From Emticicia sp943368675 (GTDB lineage: Bacteria; Bacteroidota; Bacteroidia; Cytophagales; Spirosomataceae), in assembly GCA_943368675.1 (NCBI GenBank), contig CALRLN020000037.1, positions 1 through 20,028 on the forward strand: a stretch of 20,028 nt of DNA, read 5' to 3'. This document shows positions 1 through 7,281 of the stretch, piece by piece. Numbering within the stretch: the first letter of the stretch is position 1; each line of letters opens with the position of its first letter. A program made the position numbers and the translations under genes. The notes below the pieces were generated by a model. The model was given only the letters and a program-made list of their open reading frames with translations, had not been told where the DNA came from and did no database searches.

Positions 1-78
1 TGCATTTATAGGCAGTTCTTTGCCTAGTATTTCTTGAAATTCGCTATATTTAGCCAGCTTTTTCGCTTTCGTTGACAT
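1..78 (-). CDS. N-terminus of an unidentified leftward gene (partial)
   Basis: An open frame runs leftward from ATG at 78-76 to the left edge, giving 26 residues that begin MSTKAKKLAKYSEF and continue with a basic, helical-looking stretch (KKLAKYSEFQEILGKEL). The rest of the gene lies outside the window. It is divergent from the LuxR-type regulator, with a short AT-rich gap that must hold both promoters. The fragment is too short to name a family. It may simply be a chance frame, although codon use (Lys/Glu/Leu rich, no stops) is compatible with a real start. Confidence 0.4.
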   Translation of the reverse strand, partial: MSTKAKKLAKYSEFQEILGKELPINA

Positions 79-273
79 ATTTTAAGGATGTGAGAACCCA
101 CAAAATACAACTTCGAAACGAAAAAGCCTTTTTTGTCATGTACTTAGAAGTATTATACTGATAATATTGAGATAGATTATGAAAAACATCTGGCTCAAAC
201 AGGCATTTTTAGCTTATTTTATCATAATCAGGGGGTTTTTACAATAATTTTTGACATTAAAAATTGTAAAGTA

Positions 274-882
274 GTGGATATTAGTAAAAATGTTACTATC
301 TTTACAGGCTGTAAGAGAAAGGAGTCTGAAACAGATATAATAGTAGGTTTTTTGTCGTTGCTGGCTCCGGAGCATCTATCACTGATTAGTGTTTTTGCGA
401 CCTGGGTACAAAATGTAATAAAGAATCTTACTAAGAGTTATCGAGTTGAACACTTTCTTGATTGTTGGGGAGTAAAGTTCTATGATAAGGCAGGAAAAGC
501 AATAAAATGCCATTTAAGAGCCTTACCGTTAGAATCAGATGCAGAAGGAAAACCTCTACTAGTATTTATTTCTGTTCAGGATATTACCCATTTAATGAAA
601 GGGGAGGATTACTGGATAAGAGGAGTTTTTGGAGAGCAAGAGAAGAGAGTTTTTGTTTATCATTCGAATGAAGACAAGACTGTTGAGCAAGAGATTTTAT
701 CTGAAAGAGAAAAAGAAGTTCTGAAATATATTATACAAAATCTTAATACGAAGCAAATAGCCAGTATTTTAGAGATTAGCCCGAATACAGTAGATAATCA
801 TCGCCGGAACATGATAGCCAGAACCGGTACCCGTGATACCACAGCGTTGATTCATTTATGTAAAATGATGGGAATTGTATAG
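274..882 (+). CDS. PAS-like / LuxR-type HTH transcriptional regulator, uncertain N-terminus
   Basis: The C-terminal 60 residues or so (about 141-202) are a LuxR/GerE helix-turn-helix: LSEREKEVLKYI, then TKQIASILEISPNTVDNHRRN, where the last helix would contact DNA. The part before it looks like a PAS fold (motif IFTGCKRKE, a middle strand GVKFYDKAGKAIKC, and a last strand LLVFISVQDITHL), so the protein probably senses a small ligand or cytoplasmic signal. The first usable start is GTG at 274. The same frame stays open upstream from 148 and encodes residues that fit the missing first PAS strand (FTIIFDIKNCKVV, 238-276), but it has no ATG, GTG or TTG. The real protein may therefore use an unusual start, or the gene may carry a frameshift near 148-158. 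The HTH call is secure, the PAS call likely, and the start uncertain. Confidence 0.8.
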   Translation: MDISKNVTIFTGCKRKESETDIIVGFLSLLAPEHLSLISVFATWVQNVIKNLTKSYRVEHFLDCWGVKFYDKAGKAIKCHLRALPLESDAEGKPLLVFISVQDITHLMKGEDYWIRGVFGEQEKRVFVYHSNEDKTVEQEILSEREKEVLKYIIQNLNTKQIASILEISPNTVDNHRRNMIARTGTRDTTALIHLCKMMGIV

Positions 883-958
883 GAAATTTCGATATTAAAA
901 ATATTTTATATTTAGTAAGTGTTTGATAATTAGCGGATTGTAAAATTTATGTGGCTAG

Positions 959-975
959 ATAGTCAGAATGACTAT
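959..975. repeat. Short inverted repeat after the LuxR-type gene
   Basis: ATAGTCA (959-965) and TGACTAT (969-975) form a perfect 7-bp stem with a 3-nt loop. It is the first of several dyads in the 284-bp space between convergent genes. No T-run follows, so it is not a terminator by itself. Confidence 0.5.
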
Positions 976-1012
976 TGTTATATCCGCAAATTATTGAGAA
1001 ATCGCACACTTA

Positions 1013-1035
1013 ACTAAAAAACTCACTTTTTTAGT
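1013..1035. repeat. AT-rich inverted repeat
   Basis: ACTAAAAAA (1013-1021) and TTTTTTAGT (1027-1035) are a perfect 9-bp inverted repeat around CTCAC. The right arm contains a run of six T, so the RNA could act as a weak rightward termination signal for the regulator upstream. Confidence 0.5.
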
Positions 1036-1062
1036 CACAGCAAAAGTTGTTTTGGGTTCATC

Positions 1063-1096
1063 GGGGGACAGATTCTGCCCCCTTTGCCTTTTTTAG
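1063..1096 (+). terminator. Probable rho-independent terminator of the LuxR-type gene
   Basis: GGGGG (1063-1067) pairs with CCCCC (1078-1082), and CAG (1069-1071) with CTG (1075-1077), leaving one bulged A and an ATT loop. The stem is followed by a T-rich stretch reaching 1094. Strong GC pairing plus trailing T fits an intrinsic terminator for rightward transcription, about 180 nt after the regulator's stop codon. Confidence 0.6.
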
Positions 1097-1110
1097 GGGT
1101 GTGTAGAAAT

Positions 1111-1139
1111 AAAAAAACGCAAACGGGGCGTCTGCGTTT
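1111..1139 (-). terminator. Rho-independent terminator of the E1 dehydrogenase gene
   Basis: Read leftward, AAACGCA (complement of 1133-1139) pairs with TGCGTTT (complement of 1115-1121). An inner ACG/CGT pair closes the hairpin, and a run of T (complement of 1111-1117) follows. It lies 28 nt past the stop codon of the leftward dehydrogenase gene, the classic position and form. Confidence 0.8.
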
Positions 1140-1166
1140 CTCTTCTAAAATTCTTCTATCTACAAT

Positions 1167-3584
1167 TTATTTATACAAATCAGGAAATTCTTTTGGTTTT
1201 GCTTCGTGCATCATTTCATATACTGCATCAAAAATGGTTTCAGCATTTGGTTTTGAGAAATAATCTCCATCGGCTGCGTAAGCCGGGCGGTGTGCCTGCG
1301 CCGAAACAGCTTTCGGTGGAGAATCTAACCATTGGTAGGCCTGTTGCCCATCTAATACTTCCTGCATCATAAAGGCAGATGCTCCACCGGGTACATCTTC
1401 GTCGGCAAAAATTACCCGATTGGTTTTTTTGATTGATTCAACAATACTATGGTTGATATCAAAAGGCAATAGCGACTGAACATCTATTACTTCTGCATGA
1501 ATACCTATCTGCTCTAACTGACTGGCGGCTTCCATTACGATTCTACACATAGAGCCATACGTAACTATGCTTATATCATCTCCTTTTTTCAGTATTTCAG
1601 GTACACCTAAAGGCACACAGATGTCTGCGAGGTTTGAAGGCATTTTCTCCTTCATACGATAGCCGTTCAGGCATTCAATAATCAAAGCAGGGTCATCACC
1701 TTTCAGAATAGTATTATAGAATCCGGCGGCCTGTACAAAATTGCGAGGAACTAAAATGTGGATTCCGCGTAGGGAACCCAACATCGCAGACATAGGAGAA
1801 CCAGAGTGCCAGATGCCCTCCAGGCGGTGTCCACGTGTACGGACAATCAAAGGAGCTAACTGACCGCCGGCAGTGCGGTAACGCAATGAAGCCAGGTCGT
1901 CAGTGAGGGTGGCTAAGGCATAATAGATATAGTCAAAGTACTGAATTTCTACAATGGGGCGTAAGCCACGCATAGCTGCGCCGATTCCCTGCCCAATAAT
2001 AGTGGTCTCACGAATACCCGTATCAGTTACCCTTAATTCACCGTATTTTTCCTGTAATCCGGCAAAACCCTGGTTTACATCACCTATATTGCCAACGTCT
2101 TCGCCTATGGCAAATACTCTGGGGTCATGGCTAAGTAGGAGGTCAAAATAGGTATTTATGATTTCACGTCCATCTACTACTGTACTTCGTTCATCATATT
2201 CAGGAGCTATGCCCCTGACATTCATAGGAGATGAAGGATATTCGCTTAGCAGATGCGTATTAAATCTTGCTTTATTTTCTACGGATACTTTTTCAAGCCA
2301 GTTGATTATTGCCTTTTTTGCTGGGCTGTCTTCCCGGCGCATGAGTACCAGTGCTTTTTTTACAAGGCTGATAATCTCTCTTCGCAAGGCATTTTCTGTA
2401 TGCTCCAGTTCTTCTCTGAGGTGGGTGATGGCTGTAGCATGAGTGCTTTCAGCCGCAGCTTTTTTGAGCAATTGAATAGCGGCATCTATATCAGGCTTTA
2501 TAGAATCCCGGTATGCTGCCCAGGCTGCATTGCGTGATTTTTTTGCAATATCTTTGGCTTTGGTCTCCACTGCTTTTATCTCCTCTTCGGTGGCGTAGCC
2601 ATTCGATAAGATCCACTCTTTCAGATGAAGATTACAATCAAATTCATGCTCAAAATCCAGGCGCTCTCTTGATTTATAACGCTCATGAGAACCCGAAGTA
2701 GAGTGCCCTAGTTGCTGGGTTACTTCAATTACATGCACCAGAACAGGAACATGCTGGTCTCGGGCATAGCGTGCAGCTTTCTGATAGGTTTCAATGAGTT
2801 CTACATAATTCCAGGCACGGGCTACAAGAATTTCGATACCATTTGACCCGTCTTTTCGCTGGAATCCGGCCAGTGCCTCTGAAATACTGCTTTTGGTAGT
2901 CTGGTATTCTATCGGAACAGAAATACCGTAGCCATCATCCCATACTGAAAAAATGATAGGTATCTGTAAAACCCCTGCTGCATTGATTGATTCAAAAAAC
3001 ATTCCCTGCGAAGTAGAAGCATCACCGATAGTGGCAAAGCAGACTTCGTTTCCGTTTCTTGAAAATTTAGTGAGATATTGTAAGTCAGGATTTTGTCTGA
3101 ATAATTTGGAGGCATAAGCCAAGCCGATAGAGCGGGGCATCTGGCCTGCCGTAGAAGATACATCACTGACGGTATTGTATAATTCAGTCTGATTGAGCCA
3201 TTCTCCTTTATTGTCTATCCACCTGTTTCCGTAGTGGGCATTCATTGAGCGTCCTGCCGAAAAAGGATCATGGTTGATATCGGGGTGGGCATATAATTGG
3301 GCGAAGAATTGTTGCCAGGTGAGGGCACCAACAGCAGCTAAAAATGTTTGATCCCGGTAGTATCCTGAACGAAAATCGCCTTTTCTGAAGACCTTCGACA
3401 TCGCTATCTGCGCCAGTTCTTTACCGTCACCGAATACTCCGAAATTAGCCCGGCCCATGAACACATCTTTTCGGCCGATTATGCTCACCTCCCGGCTTTC
3501 GCAGGCAATCTGGTAGTCATTTAAAACTTCTTCCTTAGTTAATAAAACATCTGTTGAGGTAATTAGATCTGATGCTTCAGTCAT
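1167..3584 (-). CDS. Fused E1 alpha/beta 2-oxoacid dehydrogenase (branched-chain/pyruvate type)
   Basis: This 805-residue protein joins the two E1 subunits of a thiamine-diphosphate-dependent 2-oxoacid dehydrogenase in one chain. E1 decarboxylates the oxoacid and passes the acyl group to the lipoyl arm of E2. The alpha half (about 15-400) has the ThDP/Mg motif GDASTSQGMFFESIN at 187-201 and the loop QLGHSTSGSHERY at 291-303, matching the conserved HST loop of E1 alpha. A helical linker (about 330-450) leads into the beta half (about 470-790) with GEDVG at 494-498, RVTDTGIRETTIIGQGIG from 518 and the C-terminal transketolase domain with VIDVQSLLPFD near 699-709. This fused form is common in Bacteroidota. 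No E2 or E3 gene is nearby, so the substrate (branched-chain oxoacids or pyruvate) cannot be settled. The gene stands alone with its own terminator. Confidence 0.93.
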   Translation of the reverse strand: MTEASDLITSTDVLLTKEEVLNDYQIACESREVSIIGRKDVFMGRANFGVFGDGKELAQIAMSKVFRKGDFRSGYYRDQTFLAAVGALTWQQFFAQLYAHPDINHDPFSAGRSMNAHYGNRWIDNKGEWLNQTELYNTVSDVSSTAGQMPRSIGLAYASKLFRQNPDLQYLTKFSRNGNEVCFATIGDASTSQGMFFESINAAGVLQIPIIFSVWDDGYGISVPIEYQTTKSSISEALAGFQRKDGSNGIEILVARAWNYVELIETYQKAARYARDQHVPVLVHVIEVTQQLGHSTSGSHERYKSRERLDFEHEFDCNLHLKEWILSNGYATEEEIKAVETKAKDIAKKSRNAAWAAYRDSIKPDIDAAIQLLKKAAAESTHATAITHLREELEHTENALRREIISLVKKALVLMRREDSPAKKAIINWLEKVSVENKARFNTHLLSEYPSSPMNVRGIAPEYDERSTVVDGREIINTYFDLLLSHDPRVFAIGEDVGNIGDVNQGFAGLQEKYGELRVTDTGIRETTIIGQGIGAAMRGLRPIVEIQYFDYIYYALATLTDDLASLRYRTAGGQLAPLIVRTRGHRLEGIWHSGSPMSAMLGSLRGIHILVPRNFVQAAGFYNTILKGDDPALIIECLNGYRMKEKMPSNLADICVPLGVPEILKKGDDISIVTYGSMCRIVMEAASQLEQIGIHAEVIDVQSLLPFDINHSIVESIKKTNRVIFADEDVPGGASAFMMQEVLDGQQAYQWLDSPPKAVSAQAHRPAYAADGDYFSKPNAETIFDAVYEMMHEAKPKEFPDLYK

Positions 3585-3657
3585 GCTTTCAATTTTGAAT
3601 GGTTAAAGTGGGAAGGCGAATCCATACAAAAAATTGTAAATATACCTTACTAACTGC

Positions 3658-3689
3658 CAAAACTAAAATTAGTTGTCATACTAACTAAT
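3658..3689 (-). promoter_or_regulatory. Candidate promoter and operator of the E1 dehydrogenase gene
   Basis: On the minus strand TAGTTTTG (complement of 3658-3665) matches the Bacteroidota -7 element TAnnTTTG and lies 74 nt upstream of the dehydrogenase ATG. No TTG -33 element stands at normal spacing. In that place is a dyad, ATTAGTT (3668-3674) and AACTAAT (3683-3689) with an 8-nt spacer, which could bind a dimeric regulator. This is inference from pattern only. Confidence 0.4.
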
Positions 3690-3771
3690 CATGTTGTAAA
3701 GTTAAAGAAAATATTTCTTTTTTAAAAAAAATGCCCCACGAAAGAGTATTTGTTAACGACTTGTTAAAAAT

Positions 3772-3802
3772 TTGGTATATATATAGTATTATTATTTATT
3801 TG
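3772..3802 (+). promoter_or_regulatory. Candidate promoter of the DUF1573 gene
   Basis: TTG (3772-3774) and TTTATTTG (3795-3802; consensus TAnnTTTG, one mismatch) are 20 nt apart, within the 17-23 range usual for Bacteroidota promoters. Transcription would start near 3808, leaving a leader of about 80 nt that begins with a stable hairpin. The region is the only sizeable gap before the gene. Confidence 0.45.
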
Positions 3803-3819
3803 CGTTAGAAATAAGCATT

Positions 3820-3841
3820 AGAGCATGTTTATACATGCTCT
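3820..3841 (+). repeat. 5' leader hairpin of the DUF1573 gene
   Basis: AGAGCATG (3820-3827) and CATGCTCT (3834-3841) form a perfect 8-bp stem with a TTTATA loop. No T-run follows and it lies upstream of the start codon, so it is more likely an mRNA-stabilising or regulatory leader structure than a terminator. Confidence 0.55.
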
Positions 3842-3888
3842 GACTAATAAAGCAGAATTTATTTTAAACTTTTAATTATTTAAATCTA

Positions 3889-4317
3889 ATGAAAAAATTA
3901 ATTTCAACAATTGCGGTAGTTTTTGCATTTGTAGCAGCCGTGCAAGCCCAGGGAGTATTAAAATTCAATAAAGAAGTACATGATTTCGGTAAAGTAGCCG
4001 AAGGTCCATTAGCAACTTATAGCTTTGAAGTTACAAATACTGGTACTTCTCCGGTTGTTATCTCAAATGCTGCTGCTTCATGCGGCTGTACTACACCTGA
4101 GTGGTCAAAAGATCCGATTATGCCGGGTGCTAAAAGTGTAATCAAAGTTGGTTATAATACTTCGGGTCGTCCGGGTGCATTTACCAAAACAATTACTGTT
4201 ACCAGCAACGCTGAAAACGCAACAGTAATCCTGACAATCAAAGGTGAAGTAACTGCTCCATCAGCAGCACCAGCCAATGCTCCGGCCTCATCGCCAAACG
4301 GAAAGAAAAAAGTATAA
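3889..4317 (+). CDS. Secreted DUF1573-family protein
   Basis: The 142-residue product begins with a signal peptide (MKKLISTIAVVFAFVAAVQA, cleavage expected just before QGVLKF). One DUF1573 domain, an immunoglobulin-like beta sandwich, follows: FNKEVHDFGKVAEG, YSFEVTNTGTSPVVIS, the hallmark CGCTTPEW, then PGAKSVIKVGYNT and a last strand ATVILTIKGEV. The tail from about 126 is rich in Ala/Pro/Ser and ends in GKKKV, a flexible low-complexity end. Members are abundant periplasmic or outer-membrane-associated proteins of Bacteroidota; their biochemical role is unknown. The gene stands alone with its own promoter candidate, leader hairpin and strong terminator, an arrangement that fits high expression. 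Family assignment is confident; function is not known. Confidence 0.9.
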   Translation: MKKLISTIAVVFAFVAAVQAQGVLKFNKEVHDFGKVAEGPLATYSFEVTNTGTSPVVISNAAASCGCTTPEWSKDPIMPGAKSVIKVGYNTSGRPGAFTKTITVTSNAENATVILTIKGEVTAPSAAPANAPASSPNGKKKV

Positions 4318-4348
4318 GTTTTAGAGAATATATTTTTTCGACAGAAAG

Positions 4349-4370
4349 CCATCTGCATGTAAGCAGGTGG
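4349..4370. repeat. Short hairpin downstream of the DUF1573 gene
   Basis: CCATCTGC (4349-4356) and GCAGGTGG (4363-4370) form an 8-bp stem with one G-T pair and a 6-nt loop. It lies between the stop codon and the main terminator and may protect the 3' end of the mRNA. Confidence 0.4.
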
Positions 4371-4407
4371 ATTGAGGTGAGTCCTCAACTTTAATACTGA
4401 TAAAAAA

Positions 4408-4442
4408 GCACTTAGGAGAAAAATCTCTTAAGTGCTTTTTTT
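4408..4442. terminator. Bidirectional rho-independent terminator
   Basis: A 12-bp stem (4408-4419 with 4424-4435, one G-T pair) with an AAAA loop is followed by seven T to 4442 and preceded by six A from 4402. The rightward T-run ends the DUF1573 transcript. The leftward T-run would end the response-regulator transcript, whose stop codon lies at 4485. The two genes converge on it. Confidence 0.88.
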
Positions 4443-4484
4443 GTGCCCAGATTTTTCAGCATTTCACCAGAGAGATTTTTTGAT

Positions 4485-5231
4485 TTACCCTTCTATCCAT
4501 CTTAAAAACTCATTAGCTTTTGCTTTACTTATAATGATTTTTTCGGGTGTCTTTGTATTAAGCGATACTAACAGCTTTCTGGCAAAATAATGCTCTATCT
4601 CGCTTATAAAAGTGCGATTGATAATAAACTGACGGTTTGCACGGTAAAACTGGCGTGAATCGAGTATTTCTTCCAATTCATCCAGCGAATAACTGATATT
4701 TTGCTCTTTACCTTCAAAAAAAATGATGGTGTTATGATTGATTGAATAAAAGAATGGAATAGAAATGATATTTATAGGGATAATTTTCTCACGGAAATTA
4801 ATCAGTATTGTTTGCTTCTGTGGTTTTTGCAATTGCTCAAACAGTAATTGAAGCGATTGATTAGGTTGTGAGGGCTGCTTCAGGCTTTCATATTTTTCGA
4901 TGGATGCGCTTACATCAGCTTCACTGAAGGGTTTCAGAAGATAATCAATACCATTCGCTCTGAACGCCTGTAATGCATACTGGTCGTAGGCGGTACAGAA
5001 AATAATAGGGCAGGTAGGAGGGTGTAAATTAAAAATTTCGAAACTTAAACCGTCGGCAATCTGAATGTCTGAAAAAATCAAATCCGGGAAACCCACCTCT
5101 TCAAAATAGTGTAATCCCGATTCTACGGAGTCAATTTTTTCCAGAATCCGATAGTCAGGACTAATACTTTTTAACATTTTTTCGAGATTAGCAGCCGTTT
5201 TAGGTTCGTCTTCTATAATCACTATTTTCAT
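4485..5231 (-). CDS. LytTR-family two-component response regulator
   Basis: The 248-residue protein has an N-terminal receiver domain (about 1-117): acidic pair E7/D8, phospho-acceptor D55 in DLIFSDIQIADG, T80 and K100 in LLKPF. All catalytic positions are present, so it should be phosphorylated by the partner kinase. A linker (PSQPNQSLQLLFEQLQKPQ) leads to a LytTR DNA-binding domain (about 140-248) with the typical YSLDELEEIL, FYRANRQFIIN and YFARKLLVSLN segments. LytTR domains usually bind pairs of direct half-sites about two helical turns apart. The start codon overlaps the kinase stop by 4 bp, so the two are translationally coupled. The receptor and lipoprotein genes just upstream are the obvious targets. 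Family assignment is confident; the target is inferred. Confidence 0.95.
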   Translation of the reverse strand: MKIVIIEDEPKTAANLEKMLKSISPDYRILEKIDSVESGLHYFEEVGFPDLIFSDIQIADGLSFEIFNLHPPTCPIIFCTAYDQYALQAFRANGIDYLLKPFSEADVSASIEKYESLKQPSQPNQSLQLLFEQLQKPQKQTILINFREKIIPINIISIPFFYSINHNTIIFFEGKEQNISYSLDELEEILDSRQFYRANRQFIINRTFISEIEHYFARKLLVSLNTKTPEKIIISKAKANEFLRWIEG

Positions 5232-6220
5232 AAAACAGGTATTTTAACTAAAAAATCTGTATCAGATTGTCGGACAGATAATGACTTATTCACCAGGATA
5301 TTGCATCGGTTGTCAAGGTTCTTTAATCCTATTTTAGTTGATTGTTCAACTGTGCGCTTTGGTTGAAAATTATTCTGAATCAACAGGTAGTTCTGATCTG
5401 CCGAGATTTTAATTTTCAATGGCCTGGCTCGAGAAATAATATTATGTTTTACGGCATTTTCGATGAGTAATTGTAGTGACATGGAAGGGATTCTTCGTTC
5501 TGAATCTTCTTGTGTTAAATCGATTTCAAGGTTGATGTTATCTTCAAAGCGACTTTTCAGCATGAAAAAATACGCATTGGCGATTTTTAATTCATCACGT
5601 ATTGTCACGAGATGAGACTCAGCGTTTTCAATCAAATATCTGTAAACTTCTGAAAGTTTTATGATGTACTCCACACTGTTTTCATCTTTCTCTTCTACCA
5701 TTGCTTTGAGTGTATTAAACGAATTAAACAGAAAGTGCGGATTTAATTGAGCCTTTAGTTGCAATAATTGATTTTCAAGCTGATTTCGCTTCAGCCGTTC
5801 GTTTTCTGCTTCTACTTCTTTATATTTTCTGAAAATATTTGTAGAGTATAAAAAGGTAATTATTAATAAGTTTGCCACAACTCCCCGGAAACCAATGCCA
5901 GTCTGCTTTACTCCTTTCAGTTCATAAAGTATGCTCAGATATTTTGCCAGGAAAACCATTATATAATAAGCCATTACACTTGTAATTAAAATGATGAGTA
6001 TATAGGCTATTTGTTGCGTAGTTCTCTTAGATAAATAATTGAATAATTGTAAATTGATTAACCAGAAGAAGACAGAAAATCCGAATATTCTCACAAAATC
6101 AATCAATAAATTAAAATAGTCCAGATTATCGTTACGGATGATGCTCAACACCAGATATATTGAAGCAATGCTGAGAGAGCTAAAAAAAATGATACGTATG
6201 TATATGTTCTGATTGCTCAT
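5228..6220 (-). CDS. LytS/YehU-type membrane sensor histidine kinase
   Basis: This 330-residue protein has four predicted membrane segments in its first 130 residues (about 8-27, 42-60, 72-96 and 111-127) and no large periplasmic loop, so it senses within or near the membrane. A coiled coil (about 132-155, KEVEAENERLKRNQLENQL) links to the His_kinase (PF06580) domain: LNPHFLFNSFNTL with H162 as the likely phosphorylated residue. The HATPase part shows the N box LLIENAVKHN at 251-260 and the G box IGLKNLDNR at 297-305. It forms a pair with the LytTR regulator by a 4-bp overlap. The 264-bp gap to the DUF4249 gene suggests either its own promoter or processing from a longer transcript. The ligand is unknown. 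Confidence 0.94.
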   Translation of the reverse strand: MSNQNIYIRIIFFSSLSIASIYLVLSIIRNDNLDYFNLLIDFVRIFGFSVFFWLINLQLFNYLSKRTTQQIAYILIILITSVMAYYIMVFLAKYLSILYELKGVKQTGIGFRGVVANLLIITFLYSTNIFRKYKEVEAENERLKRNQLENQLLQLKAQLNPHFLFNSFNTLKAMVEEKDENSVEYIIKLSEVYRYLIENAESHLVTIRDELKIANAYFFMLKSRFEDNINLEIDLTQEDSERRIPSMSLQLLIENAVKHNIISRARPLKIKISADQNYLLIQNNFQPKRTVEQSTKIGLKNLDNRCNILVNKSLSVRQSDTDFLVKIPVL

Positions 6221-6382
6221 TATTGACTGATTATTTTACCATCTGACATTGCCGGAACCAAGGTATTTTTCAGGGAATTGAATTCTGACAAAAGATAGTG
6301 CAACTGAAAGACGAAACCTATTTTTTCAATACGGATTTTTGCTGATTGATCAGGCAATTATATTATTTGCTTGATTTTTATT

Positions 6383-6394
6383 TCATACGTATGA
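6383..6394. repeat. 12-bp perfect palindrome upstream of the kinase gene
   Basis: TCATACGTATGA is perfectly self-complementary. It lies 162 bp upstream of the kinase start codon in the gap between the lipoprotein and kinase genes, and could be a protein-binding site. Nothing else supports a function. Confidence 0.35.
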
Positions 6395-6401
6395 TTCCTT
6401 G

Positions 6402-6431
6402 CACCTGCTTCTGATTAATCAGAGGCAGGTG
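6402..6431. repeat. 30-nt inverted repeat between lipoprotein and kinase genes
   Basis: The arms 6402-6415 and 6418-6431 pair over 14 bp (CACCTGC against GCAGGTG outside, CTGAT against ATCAG inside, one G-T pair). The RNA hairpin would be very stable. Neither direction has a T-run, so a classic intrinsic terminator is unlikely. An mRNA-processing or 3'-end stabilising structure separating lipoprotein and kinase transcripts is a better guess. The rest of the gap 6221-6484 shows nothing coding. Confidence 0.6.
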
Positions 6432-6484
6432 TAATTGTGCTACCTGAATACAGGCAAAAAAGATGGATGAATTATTGGCTTTTA

Positions 6485-7270
6485 TTACCTGATTTCCGTG
6501 TTTTTTTTCTCAATAGTATAAGCGCCAAAATAGCCTAATGCTCCACCAGAAATATTGCTTGATGGATTTGAACCCACCGCTCCACTGTTGGGTCCTTGTC
6601 CTTGCTGTTTTGCCAGGGTTAAAAAATAATCGAAGGTAGCTTTATCTATACATTGCATCTCAACCGTGATTTTATCGTTGGTATTGATGTCAATACCACT
6701 ATCTATTACCTGCTCAATATAATTACCGTTATTGAAGATGTCACTCCTGACGAAATAGGCACGGCTACGGATACCGTCGTTGCCGATGGTTGCCCAGCGA
6801 TAATAGTTGACCTGTTCTTTCGGGTCATTATAAACCACAACCATTTTGGTCTTGGTATCAAAGCGAGAAACTGTCTGGTATTTTAGGCTCTCAAACGCTA
6901 CTTTCTGGGGCATAGAAGATTGCCCTTCGTAGGTTTGACCATTGTAATCGACCACCATTTTGTAAGTATGCCCGGAAATGCCTTTGAGGTTCTGAATGCG
7001 GTATACACCAGGGGATGGTTGCTGCAAATTTTCACTTTCGCCGGTTGTTATATCCGTTACACGTACAGAGGCAGTGGTAATAGGCGGAAACTCATTCTTT
7101 TGCTGAAAATCTTGCGAGAGCGTAATCTTTACCTCGTTTTGTGTACTATCATCTGTCATTTTACCTTCAATCACTATTTGAGGGTCAATGCTTCTGAGGT
7201 CAAGTTGTACAGTTTCGATACAGGAAGTCAGACCCAATAAAACGAAAAGATATATGGCTGTTTTATTCAT
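6485..7270 (-). CDS. DUF4249 lipoprotein, partner of the TonB-dependent receptor
   Basis: The 261-residue product starts with a lipoprotein signal peptide ending in the lipobox LTSC (C17), so it should be lipid-anchored in the envelope. The mature part shows DUF4249 features: IDPQIVIEGKMTDD near the start, repeated beta-strand segments (SVRVTDITTGE, GVYRIQNLKG, YKMVVDYNGQTYEGQS), and the usual ending NPSSNISGGALGYFGAYT. Because this ending is present, the protein is complete. DUF4249 genes commonly sit beside TonB-dependent receptors in Bacteroidota, as here with 11 bp between them, and may act as a surface-exposed substrate-binding or accessory lipoprotein. No biochemical function has been shown for the family that I know of. 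It is co-transcribed with the receptor upstream. Confidence 0.88.
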   Translation of the reverse strand: MNKTAIYLFVLLGLTSCIETVQLDLRSIDPQIVIEGKMTDDSTQNEVKITLSQDFQQKNEFPPITTASVRVTDITTGESENLQQPSPGVYRIQNLKGISGHTYKMVVDYNGQTYEGQSSMPQKVAFESLKYQTVSRFDTKTKMVVVYNDPKEQVNYYRWATIGNDGIRSRAYFVRSDIFNNGNYIEQVIDSGIDINTNDKITVEMQCIDKATFDYFLTLAKQQGQGPNSGAVGSNPSSNISGGALGYFGAYTIEKKNTEIR

Positions 7271-7281
7271 TTTTATAGTTT

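Noticed and set aside
179..247. A 22-codon frame starting ATG 179 (MKNIWLKQAFLAYFIII...) with hydrophobic character
   Set aside because: It overlaps the in-frame upstream extension of the LuxR-type regulator, which has PAS-like sequence; the hydrophobic reading is probably the shadow of that frame.
6402..6431. The strong hairpin called as an intrinsic terminator
   Set aside because: Neither side has a T-run, so it is reported as an inverted repeat of unknown role.
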